This document shows positions 1 through 7,556 of a DNA stretch of 8,770 nucleotides, one piece after another; positions within the stretch are counted from its first letter, which is position 1, and every line of letters starts with the position of its first letter. The notes under the pieces are model-generated. The model ran no database searches, was not told the origin of the DNA, and was given only the letters and a program-made list of their open reading frames with translations. This DNA comes from CAYVLI01 sp964452105 [NCBI: uncultured Nitrospinota bacterium] (GTDB taxonomy: Bacteria; JAUXIQ01). The translations under genes and the position numbers were made by a program. The stretch is taken from NCBI GenBank assembly GCA_964452105.1, contig CAYVLI010000084.1, positions 1 through 8,770 on the forward strand, written 5' to 3'.

Positions 1-184
1 AAAGGGTCATGATCATGTTGTAGCCGAAGATGAAAATGGAGAGGACCTCTATCAGACCGGAGAGAACGAAAAGCGTATAGAGAGAATCTCCGGGAACGTT
101 CCGGCCGGTGATTGCAATGCCGGCAAGGCCGATGAGACCGTGTCTGCTCTGGACAGGGGTTGACTTCACCGGCGCTGCAATCAT
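1..184 (-). CDS. Partial hydrophobic membrane-protein frame, runs off the left edge
   Basis: Read on the minus strand, this stretch is open from an ATG at 184 to the window edge. It gives about 61 residues containing HGLIGLAGIAITGR, then NVPGDSLYTLF, then a hydrophobic segment ending in FIFGYNMIMTL. The composition (glycine-rich loop, then a ~25-residue hydrophobic helix ending in YN) is that of a real membrane protein, not a shadow frame. The layout H-GL-G-R, P-D, Y-TL, then a helix ending in YN is reminiscent of the last helices of heme-copper oxidase subunit I. This is a by-eye resemblance only. No Shine-Dalgarno sequence precedes the ATG, and residues before the H (about position 142) do not look like that family. 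The frame is therefore more likely a gene fragment cut at 140-180 than an intact N-terminus. It overlaps the doubtful first residues of the TcA frame on the other strand. Confidence 0.35.
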   Translation of the reverse strand, partial: MIAAPVKSTPVQSRHGLIGLAGIAITGRNVPGDSLYTLFVLSGLIEVLSIFIFGYNMIMTL

Positions 185-3100
185 TAACGCCGTGGACACA
201 ACCATTACAGGCGGCGTTCCAGACAACCCAGCTGAACTGGATCCGCTCATCAATCTCGTTAAAAGGCTGGAGAGGGTATTATCTCTCTTCGATACCCTTG
301 AACTCGATAAGGCAAACCTTGAGTACCTGACCGGGGAAGGGAGTGTTCTTGGAATATCCGACCTGACGGCCCTGAGCCTCGATGATATCAAGGCCCTTGT
401 TTCCTACGCAGGCCTGATGCCTGAAAGCGAGGAGGACGAAGCGGTGTTCAAGGCCGTTCTGAGCGATTACCTCTCAGCTGGCGTCTTCTCCGCCACTACG
501 CTTTCAAGCCTTGCCGGCATATGGCGGGAGGAAAAAAATCTAATAGACTCCATTGCCGGCTCCCTGGCCCTGTCTACGGTTCCGGTACAGGCGGTGGAGT
601 ATATTTTCAAGGTACTCGGTATATGCAGGACACTCGGCCTCAATGGTTTTTCACTGCAGAAGCTTGTTGAGGGCTCGGATGACAGCGCCCATTTCGACAG
701 GCTCCTTGCCGCTAGAGATATTGCCCTCGGCGCTTTCAGCTCCAAATACGACGATGTGAAAGAACGCTCTGAAAAACTTGAACCTTATGTGGACAGAATA
801 AACGTCACGAAGCGAGATGCCCTCTGTGATTATATTATCGCCCGGGAGAAAACCCTTAAGTTCAAGGACCTTCACGACGTTTATGCCTTTTTTCTGCTTG
901 ATGTTGAAATGAGCGGGTGCTTTCGTACTTCCCGCGTCGTCTGCGCCCTGTCGGGCCTGCAATTGTATGTGGACAGGGTTTTGACAAATCTCGAGGCCTC
1001 CCAATCCACCCCGTCCTTCAACGTTGCGGACCTTATTGGCAGTGTACATTGGGAACCGTTTCGCGATGAGTGGGAATGGCGCAAGAACTACCGCGTCTGG
1101 GAAGCCAACAGAAAGGTCTTCCTCTATCCTGAGAACTACATAGAACCGGACCTGAGAGACAACAAGACCCCGGCCTTCAAAGAACTTGAAGATGAGCTCC
1201 TGCAGGAAAAGATCACTAAAGAATCAGCTGAAGCGGCATACGTCGAGTACCTATCCCAGCTTACGGTTCTGGCCAAGCTCCGCATAGCCGGAAGTTATTA
1301 CCACGAGGACAAAGAACTTCCGGACGAGAGCATTTATTATATATTTGGCAGGACGAATACCGACCCCTCGCAGTATTACTACCTTACCTATAACCCCGCC
1401 CGCAAAGAATGGGGAAACTGGGAGAAGATAGAGCTGGCCATTGAGTCGAAAGAAGTCTCGGCGATCATTAGTCGCGGCAGATTGTTTCTTTTCTGGGCCG
1501 ATGCCGAGCATAAGGAAGTCACAAACATCTCCGACGGCGACGCGTCTTCCGGCGGCCACCGATACAAGGTTTATACCAAGTACTCTTTTCTTAACGAGAA
1601 CGGCAAATGGAGCCCGCCTCAGAAACTCTATACCGGCCACTGGTTTTTCAACGACGCTAAGGTATATAGAAGGGCCTGGGGGGCCTCTTTTCCCAGAACC
1701 GACGATAACGCTGAAATTACCTTCAATAGATTCAAGGAACAGGTCTTCCGTAAACCATATCCCATCAAAAGCAACAGTGAAACTTATCCGCTTAAAGCAT
1801 ATTATATCTGGTCCCAGAACAAAGGAGAGGACAGAAGGACATACACCGTCGCTCCCGTAAATTCCGATCTGACATGGACAATAAAAGTATTATTAGCCAG
1901 TGTACATGTATCAGCCACTATCAACACCAGCGGCGCAAGATCCTTTACGCTGAAGAGCGATGAATTTCCGGCAAGCGGTTTGCTCAATGTCACGATTTCA
2001 AATCTCAAGCTTTCCGCTCTTGGCGAAACGCTATACTTACCTGGTACCATCTCGGTTAACGGTACGGTGACACTGGCAAGTCCTACAAGCTGTTATTTCA
2101 CAGGATCTGCATCGATATCGGTATCAATACCCATTATTGGAGCTATTTCGTTGCCCATACCTCTGCTCATGCCTCTGCCGGTCACCAGGTCCTCGGCGAT
2201 GGATAGAATCTACGCAACCCACCACCAGTTATCTCTTGCCGCGAACAAGATTTCCAAGTCGGCGTACGAAACAAGGATCGGTTTTCATAGACCTTTGATT
2301 ACCTCCGCGGTCTATTCCTTCCTGCAAAATGAGTATGACCTTGCCTTTTCAGAGGGAAGCCCGGAAAGTTCTTATATCCAGAATGGAGCCGGCACCTTTG
2401 CTGATCTTAACAAGGTTACTGAGCAGGAAGGCAGCAATGAAAAGAGGATGGTACTGTCCAGCTCCGGGTTGTATGAGAGGGTCTCCCTTTCCGCCGTTTT
2501 GGTTGATGAACTGAGCGAACGTATCTTCGCAAAGGGACTGGAGGCTTTCCTCAGTCTCGACACACAGTACAGGAAGGATTACCTGGGCAGGGGGCTTGAT
2601 TTTACCGGCGCATATGGCGTACATTACCGCGAACTGTTCTTTCATACTCCTTTCCTGATAGCAAGCCACCTTAACGCCAATCAGAAGTTCAAAGAGGCCA
2701 AGTGGTGGTATGAGAGGATATTCGACCCCACCGCGGGCGAATCGCCGCGTGATGAAACGCCGACCGACAGGAACTGGAGGTATCTTGAATTTAGAGGACT
2801 GACAATCGATAAGATGAAGTATTTACTTGTTCAGGATGATGCCATAGAGAAATACAAGTCAGACCCTTACAACCCGCATGCCATAGCCCGCCTACGGCTA
2901 AACGCCTACCAGAAGACCATTGTAATGAAGTACATTGACAACCTCCTTGACTGGGGTGATCATCTCTTCGCTCAGGATACGAGAGAGTCTATAAATGAAG
3001 CCACCATGCTCTATATCCTCGCTTCGGATATTCTTGGAGAGCGGCCCGTCAGGCTCGGCAAGTGCGAGACCGCAGTGGATGAAGACCTCACCTATGAGAA

Positions 3101-5525
3101 GATAGGACCCTCTATCGGCAACTATTCGGAGTTCCTTATCTACCTTGAAAACTGGGTTATGATAAAACCACACGCGCTCAAGTCGAGCGGACGTAAGCTT
3201 TCCGACGCTTTAAAGGGACTTTCTCTTAACGCAGCCTCCAACACTTCACTGACTGTGCATATTAAGAACAGGCGGGAGGACGGGTTTAAGACTTACGGCT
3301 ATATCGGCAAGAAAATAAAAAAGAATATCTTCGACAAAAAAAGAATCAGGTTAGCGGGTCCGGCCAAAAAATTCCCTGTCCTGAGTTTTGCAAAACAGAG
3401 TACGCTTGTTTTCTGTGTCCCGCCCAATGATGAGCTCCTCAAGTACTGGACAAGGGTCGATGACAGGCTCTTCAAGATACGTCATTGCATGAATATCAGT
3501 GGAGTACGCCGGAGCCTTGCTCTCTTCCAGCCGCCTATTGATCCCATGATGCTTGTTAGGGCCAGAGCCGCAGGTTTGAGCCTTGAGGACATTACAGCAA
3601 TGCTAGCGGAAACGGGTAAGATACCGTCCTACCGCTTCAGTTATCTGATTGAGAAGACAAGGCAATTTACACAAACAGTTCAAGGATTTGGCTCGGCTCT
3701 TCTGAGTGCCCTGGAGAAAAAGGATGTGGAGGAATTGACCCTCTTGAGGTCAGTGCATGAAAGAAATATTCTTAAAATGACAAAAAACATAAAAAAGAAG
3801 CAACTCCAGGAAGCCCAGCACCAGTATGCCGCTATTGAAGAAACTCTAAAAAATCTTCAAAACCGCATAGACTATTACCAGGGGCTGGTGGATAGTGGAT
3901 TGACAGGATGGGAGGTGACTCAGCAGGTTTCCAAACATATCTCTTCAGCACTGCAGGTTGGGGATGGCTTGCTTAGATTAATGGCGGGTATTGGGTATCT
4001 GGTTCCTGAAGTTGGGAGTCCATTTGCTATGAAATATGGTGGCAAACAAATTGCAGATAGTGCTGATGCATTTGCTGAAGTTGTGGCAAGTGCCGTTAAG
4101 ATTGCGGAAGCCGTGTCCGCCTCTGCGGGACTTGAGGCGACTTTTCAACGCCGTGAGCAGGAATGGAAACAGCAGTTAAAACTCGCCGGACAGGAATACA
4201 AGCAAGTGGAAAAACAGAAGATGGCCGCTGAAATTCGTAGCCTGATAGCTGAAAAGGACCTCGAAACCCATGAAAAAACTATGGAGCAGGCTAACGAACT
4301 GAATGACTTCTACAAAAATAAATTTACGAATCTTGGTCTGTATAACTACTTATCTACAACATTAAACCGACTCTTCAGGGAGGCCTATCATGTTGCTTAT
4401 GATATGGCCAAGATGGCGGAACTGGCTTATCAGTTTGAACTGGACGGAGACGCATTTTTTATCGCGAACGATAACTGGCAGTTTGATCGGACGGGCCTGC
4501 TGGCAGGAGAAAGACTGATGCTACAATTGCAGAAGATGGAACAGGCTTACATTGAGAACAACGTCCGTACGCCTGAGATCACCCAATCGTTCTCTCTGGC
4601 GATGCTTGACGTTTCAGAATTGGTTAAACTCAGGCAGACAGGCTCTTGCACCATCAAGATTCCCGAGTTGGCTTTCGAGATGTTCTATCCCGGGCAATAC
4701 AAGCGGCTCATAAAGTCCGCGAGGATAACCATACCCTGTGTGGTTGGTCCCTATACCAACGTAAGCGCCAAACTTACGTTGCTGAAGGGAGAAGTTGAGA
4801 TTAACGACGGGGATGCGTTAACAGAGGTATTGATAGGTAAGAACACATCCATTACAACTAGCAGCGCTAATAGTGATGCTGGCATGTTCGAGTTTAATTT
4901 TAGAGATGAAAGGTACCTTCCCTTTGAAGGCAGCGGTGCCATAAGCGAATGGCGTCTGGAGTTGCCCTCTAAAATCAGGTCATTTAACTACGATACGATC
5001 TCTGATGTTATCCTCCATGTCAGCTATAAAGCCAAAGACGGTGATAGAGCGACCGCCGAGAACAATCTTGATGCAGCCATTACAACCGCTTATGCCGCTC
5101 CAAACGGTTTGTTCCGCCTGCTCAGTCTTAAACACGAGTTCCCTGATGCTCTGCATCAACTGCTGGATCCAGCTCTTGGAGCAGAGCAAATAACCCAATT
5201 CTCAGTTGAGAAGAGTCATTTCCCCTATCTGCTTACCAGCAAAACATTAACCCTTGTCCAGACCAAGGTTTACCTGAAGCCAAAACAGGGGATGTCTGTT
5301 GGCACGCCCGCGCCAATGAAAATCAACACAAAGGATGTCGCGTGGGATACAGGTGATGATATAGCCATGCCGGGCAGTAGTGGCGCAAAAGACAAGATGA
5401 AAGGCGGTGCGGCGCCCCTTGGCGGTTCTCCTGTAAAGACATGGGAGATAAATGCAGGCAACAATGGATTAGATAAAGGGGGCCTTGATGATATACTGAT
5501 ACTTGTTAAGTATGCGGTTTCTTAA
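108..5525 (+). CDS. Tc toxin A subunit (TcA/TcdA-like), N-terminally truncated
   Basis: This is the receptor-binding and channel-forming subunit of ABC (Tc) toxins. TcA pentamers bind target cells and inject the TcC enzyme delivered by TcB. Visible regions, by residue: helical shell end, 45-300; ABC-toxin N region, ~305-395 (VHWEPFRDEWEWRKNYRVWE, EYLSQLTVLAKLRI); neuraminidase-like and beta-rich receptor-binding region, ~396-700; ELFFHTPFLIASHLN and WWYERIFDPTA, 842-875; FCVPPNDELLKYW, DRLFKIRHCMNI and LFQPPIDPMMLVRA, 1102-1152; long channel helices, ~1195-1260 and ~1345-1405, around a hydrophobic hairpin at ~1283-1310; C-terminal TcB-binding domain, ~1490-1805 (SDAGMFEFNFRDERYLPFEG, DTISDVILHVSYKAKDGD). 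The protein has 1805 residues, against about 2,500 in single-chain TcA, and the N-terminal VRP1 part is mostly missing. The frame begins with GTG after a stop at 78-80 and has no convincing ribosome site. Residues 1-15 antisense a membrane-protein frame, so genuine TcA sequence probably starts near 150-175. A split TcaA/TcaB or YenA1/YenA2 type arrangement is a less likely alternative. No TcB or TcC gene follows in the window. Confidence 0.9.
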   Translation: MIAMPARPMRPCLLWTGVDFTGAAIINAVDTTITGGVPDNPAELDPLINLVKRLERVLSLFDTLELDKANLEYLTGEGSVLGISDLTALSLDDIKALVSYAGLMPESEEDEAVFKAVLSDYLSAGVFSATTLSSLAGIWREEKNLIDSIAGSLALSTVPVQAVEYIFKVLGICRTLGLNGFSLQKLVEGSDDSAHFDRLLAARDIALGAFSSKYDDVKERSEKLEPYVDRINVTKRDALCDYIIAREKTLKFKDLHDVYAFFLLDVEMSGCFRTSRVVCALSGLQLYVDRVLTNLEASQSTPSFNVADLIGSVHWEPFRDEWEWRKNYRVWEANRKVFLYPENYIEPDLRDNKTPAFKELEDELLQEKITKESAEAAYVEYLSQLTVLAKLRIAGSYYHEDKELPDESIYYIFGRTNTDPSQYYYLTYNPARKEWGNWEKIELAIESKEVSAIISRGRLFLFWADAEHKEVTNISDGDASSGGHRYKVYTKYSFLNENGKWSPPQKLYTGHWFFNDAKVYRRAWGASFPRTDDNAEITFNRFKEQVFRKPYPIKSNSETYPLKAYYIWSQNKGEDRRTYTVAPVNSDLTWTIKVLLASVHVSATINTSGARSFTLKSDEFPASGLLNVTISNLKLSALGETLYLPGTISVNGTVTLASPTSCYFTGSASISVSIPIIGAISLPIPLLMPLPVTRSSAMDRIYATHHQLSLAANKISKSAYETRIGFHRPLITSAVYSFLQNEYDLAFSEGSPESSYIQNGAGTFADLNKVTEQEGSNEKRMVLSSSGLYERVSLSAVLVDELSERIFAKGLEAFLSLDTQYRKDYLGRGLDFTGAYGVHYRELFFHTPFLIASHLNANQKFKEAKWWYERIFDPTAGESPRDETPTDRNWRYLEFRGLTIDKMKYLLVQDDAIEKYKSDPYNPHAIARLRLNAYQKTIVMKYIDNLLDWGDHLFAQDTRESINEATMLYILASDILGERPVRLGKCETAVDEDLTYEKIGPSIGNYSEFLIYLENWVMIKPHALKSSGRKLSDALKGLSLNAASNTSLTVHIKNRREDGFKTYGYIGKKIKKNIFDKKRIRLAGPAKKFPVLSFAKQSTLVFCVPPNDELLKYWTRVDDRLFKIRHCMNISGVRRSLALFQPPIDPMMLVRARAAGLSLEDITAMLAETGKIPSYRFSYLIEKTRQFTQTVQGFGSALLSALEKKDVEELTLLRSVHERNILKMTKNIKKKQLQEAQHQYAAIEETLKNLQNRIDYYQGLVDSGLTGWEVTQQVSKHISSALQVGDGLLRLMAGIGYLVPEVGSPFAMKYGGKQIADSADAFAEVVASAVKIAEAVSASAGLEATFQRREQEWKQQLKLAGQEYKQVEKQKMAAEIRSLIAEKDLETHEKTMEQANELNDFYKNKFTNLGLYNYLSTTLNRLFREAYHVAYDMAKMAELAYQFELDGDAFFIANDNWQFDRTGLLAGERLMLQLQKMEQAYIENNVRTPEITQSFSLAMLDVSELVKLRQTGSCTIKIPELAFEMFYPGQYKRLIKSARITIPCVVGPYTNVSAKLTLLKGEVEINDGDALTEVLIGKNTSITTSSANSDAGMFEFNFRDERYLPFEGSGAISEWRLELPSKIRSFNYDTISDVILHVSYKAKDGDRATAENNLDAAITTAYAAPNGLFRLLSLKHEFPDALHQLLDPALGAEQITQFSVEKSHFPYLLTSKTLTLVQTKVYLKPKQGMSVGTPAPMKINTKDVAWDTGDDIAMPGSSGAKDKMKGGAAPLGGSPVKTWEINAGNNGLDKGGLDDILILVKYAVS

Positions 5526-5923
5526 CATTTAAGGGCCATCTCCCAGTTGAATGTGTTGTTTTGCATGCACCTCTCCGGTTTTTTTTACAATACTGAGAAG
5601 AGGGAAGGTGCAAAGACTAAACCTGTTAAGGCTCTATTACACTAGATACGACACTCTTTTCTGCAAATAATTCTGATAGGCTCACGTCTTTTTCTGGGTT
5701 CCTCGTAGGATAGACCTTACTGTTTTGCAAGTTTGGTAATCGGCGGGGACATACATGCGGGCATAACTATTTGAGGTTAAGTCGAATTGGCACGAAAAGG
5801 AGCAGGTTTAAATATTGATACTGTAATATTAATTGAATACTATGAGACAATCATATCTGTAAGTCGCCAATAAACTCAGATGCAGTATCGGTGCTCGTCA
5901 CCAGCAGATGATCCCGTGTTCGG
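5526..5923. other. Intergenic region, mostly noncoding
   Basis: No convincing coding frame was seen on either strand. The region is more AT-rich than the flanking genes. It holds an interrupted inverted repeat (TGCACCT at 5566-5572 and AGGTGCA at 5606-5612) with an eight-T run in its long loop. This is not a standard intrinsic terminator, so the end of the TcA transcript is unclear. Its right half carries the promoter described separately. No TcB/TcC, immunity or accessory reading frame is present. Confidence 0.6.
5815..5843 (+). promoter_or_regulatory. Predicted sigma70 promoter for the small phage-like gene
   Basis: TTGATA at 5815-5820 and TACTAT at 5838-5843 are separated by exactly 17 bases. 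Transcription would start near 5850 and leave a leader of about 110 bases before the ATG at 5960. AATATT, itself a palindrome, occurs at 5811-5816 and 5825-5830, overlapping the -35 and the spacer, and could be an operator. This is a prediction from spacing and match only. Confidence 0.5.
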
Positions 5924-5959
5924 GTGCAGCTGCGGGTGATTTTCGGTGAAATTAGCCTT

Positions 5960-6256
5960 ATGTCGGAAGGGGCTGATTTAATAGCAAAAATAAAGGGCGA
6001 CTACGTTGGATTTACACTAAAAAACCCGGCACTATCTACACCAAAAGTTGACCGCGCCGCAGCCGCTATAGACCCTGATCAGGTCATAAACACGGGACAA
6101 GTGGATTACAACTGGGCAGGCACAGACACGGACACACCGGGTGCCTACAATGCCGAATTTGAGATTACCCCCGGTTCAGGTGGTAAGTTTACCCTGCCCA
6201 ACGGCGGAGACGGCCCGTGGGAAATTGTCATCACTGATAGCCTGGATAACGTATAA
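5960..6256 (+). CDS. Small phage baseplate-like protein (BppU N-domain-like)
   Basis: This gene encodes a 98-residue soluble protein with no signal peptide or membrane segment. The central and C-terminal part reads TGQVDYNW, TDTDTPGAYNAEFEIT, then FTLPNGG and WEIVITDSL. This follows the pattern G-V-Y-W-(x)-D-T-x-x-G-Y-x-A-E-F-E-(x)-F-P-N, typical of the beta-sandwich domain of phage baseplate upper proteins (BppU family) and similar tail proteins. That domain is usually about 110-120 residues long, so this copy looks slightly short at its N-terminus. ATG 5960 is preferred because GGTGA at 5945-5949 is spaced ten bases before it. The frame stays open upstream to a GTG at 5924, and starting there would add 12 residues and restore some of the missing end. 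It is a single-gene unit between a predicted promoter and a terminator. Its role is unknown: it may be a relic of a tail module or an adaptor-like protein. Confidence 0.6.
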   Translation: MSEGADLIAKIKGDYVGFTLKNPALSTPKVDRAAAAIDPDQVINTGQVDYNWAGTDTDTPGAYNAEFEITPGSGGKFTLPNGGDGPWEIVITDSLDNV

Positions 6257-6291
6257 AATTTTACCAGTCATTAACCAGTCACCAAGCCTAT

Positions 6292-6333
6292 AAAAAAGGG
6301 GTTACGGAAAAGACCGTAACCCTTTGATTTTAT
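6292..6333. terminator. Bidirectional intrinsic terminator
   Basis: A nine-pair perfect stem (GGGTTACGG at 6299-6307 with CCGTAACCC at 6314-6322) closes a six-base loop. On the plus strand it is followed by a T-rich stretch (TTTGATTTTATT). On the minus strand the stem is followed by a run of T complementary to the A-run at 6292-6297. It can therefore end the small phage-like gene from the left and the initiator tRNA transcript from the right. Confidence 0.8.
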
Positions 6334-6410
<77 letters not shown>

Positions 6411-6425
6411 TCAGGTAATCTAAAT

Positions 6426-6455
6426 ATACTAACAAAAGGCCTCGACGGCTGTCAA
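6426..6455 (-). promoter_or_regulatory. Promoter of the initiator tRNA
   Basis: On the minus strand, a perfect TTGACA (6455 down to 6450) is followed after 18 bases by TAGTAT (6431 down to 6426). Upstream of the -35, bases 6456-6477 are almost entirely A and T, like an UP element for a stable-RNA promoter, and overlap the end of lptG. Transcription would start near 6419, leaving about nine bases before the mature tRNA 5' end. Confidence 0.7.
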
Positions 6456-6470
6456 CTTTTTTTATTTTTA

Positions 6471-7556
6471 TTATTCTTTAACGTGGGCAAGAAAGTAGGC
6501 GGCCAGGGAGAGGAAGAGTATGTCCGGGAATACAGCCGCCAACAGCGGGGGCACAACACCGCCGGAGCCGAGGCTTGTGGAGAGGGCGAAGATTATCCAG
6601 TAGCTGAAGGCGATGACTATGCTGAGACCTACGCCCGAGGCTATGCCTCCGGAGCGGGCGCCGCGCAGTGGAAATGGCACGCCCAGAAGAACCATGATGA
6701 AACTTACAAAGGGAAAGGCCACCCGCGCGTAGAGGTCTGTCCTGTACTGATAGGTGCTGTAACCCTCGGATCTGAGTATTTTAATGAGCCTCTTCAACTC
6801 GCCCATGGTTAGGCTCATATGTCCCTGTTCGGCTCCGCTCAGGTCTTGCGGCGGAGCGATATTGGCGAGCTTTACATGCCCTTCTTTTGTTTCCTGAAGT
6901 GTGCCGTCACTGTTAAAGTCACGGACAATGGCGCTCTTCGCCATCCATCTGCCATTGCTCCATCGCGCCGTTGTCACGTCTGTGCGTCTTGAGAGCCTGA
7001 AGGGTTTATCAATCTTGTATATGGTGATGCCCTCTATCTTATCTCCGCCGGGCTCCATGCCTCTTATGTTGATGATGGAGTCTTTTGTCCTCATCCAGAG
7101 TCCCTTGCCGCCCAGAGAGCCTCTGCTGGCCTTGTTGAACCACCGGACCTTGAAGGTCTCCGTCTTTTTAAGGCCAAGGGGGGTGAGGTACTCGTTGATA
7201 AAGATAACAAAGATGCTGATGAGAAAACCTGTCATGAAGATAGGGACAAAGACACGGAGAAGCCGCACGCCCGAGGCCCTTACTGCCGTTATCTCTCCGC
7301 TCATGGAGAGCATGCCCGTTGAGAGGAGGACTGAGAGCAGAGCCGCTATGGGGGCGACCTGCCCGATAATAAAGGGTATGCGGTAGATGAAAAAGAGAAT
7401 TGTAGACATTATGGGGACATGGAACTTGATAAGGTTGTCCATGTTCTCAAAGAGGTCAACGAGTATAAAGACCACTATGAAGCCCGTGGTGGTAAGGCAG
7501 AGGAGCTTCAGGAACTCGACGAAAAAATATTTCTCAAGTTTCTTCATCTTCTTCAT
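6471..7556 (-). CDS. lptG: LPS export inner-membrane protein LptG (YjgP/YjgQ family)
   Basis: LptG is one of two transmembrane partners in the LptB2FG ABC transporter. The transporter extracts lipopolysaccharide from the outer face of the inner membrane and passes it to LptC and LptA. The protein has 361 residues, the normal family length. It has three N-terminal membrane helices (~18-38, 50-80, 100-120), a periplasmic beta-jellyroll (~125-245) and three C-terminal helices (~277-297, 303-327, 335-357). Family signatures are SGEITAVRASG (86-96) in the cytoplasmic coupling loop for LptB, NEYLTP (121-126), and MGELKRLIKILRSEGYSTYQ (251-270). The ATG overlaps the lptF stop as ATGA, indicating translational coupling. 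A second in-frame ATG nine bases later is an alternative start. It is assigned as LptG rather than LptF from its downstream position, the NEYLTP motif and the C-terminal LPP motif. The call is confident. Confidence 0.9.
   Translation of the reverse strand: MKKMKKLEKYFFVEFLKLLCLTTTGFIVVFILVDLFENMDNLIKFHVPIMSTILFFIYRIPFIIGQVAPIAALLSVLLSTGMLSMSGEITAVRASGVRLLRVFVPIFMTGFLISIFVIFINEYLTPLGLKKTETFKVRWFNKASRGSLGGKGLWMRTKDSIINIRGMEPGGDKIEGITIYKIDKPFRLSRRTDVTTARWSNGRWMAKSAIVRDFNSDGTLQETKEGHVKLANIAPPQDLSGAEQGHMSLTMGELKRLIKILRSEGYSTYQYRTDLYARVAFPFVSFIMVLLGVPFPLRGARSGGIASGVGLSIVIAFSYWIIFALSTSLGSGGVVPPLLAAVFPDILFLSLAAYFLAHVKE

Noticed and set aside
93-102. Perfect ten-base palindrome GGAACGTTCC just before the GTG at 108
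   Set aside because: It falls inside the minus-strand membrane-protein frame and has no nearby promoter, so an operator role is not supported.
651-1049. Long minus-strand open frame inside the TcA gene
   Set aside because: It lies wholly antisense to strongly conserved TcA coding sequence and has no recognisable motif or start signal.
5561-5612. Inverted repeat TGCACCT/AGGTGCA around an eight-T run after the TcA gene
   Set aside because: The stem is only seven pairs with mismatches further in, and the T run lies in the loop rather than after the stem, so it is not a credible intrinsic terminator.
6901-7386. Plus-strand open frame of 161 codons opposite lptG
   Set aside because: It is a shadow of lptG, which has clear family motifs and membrane topology on the other strand.
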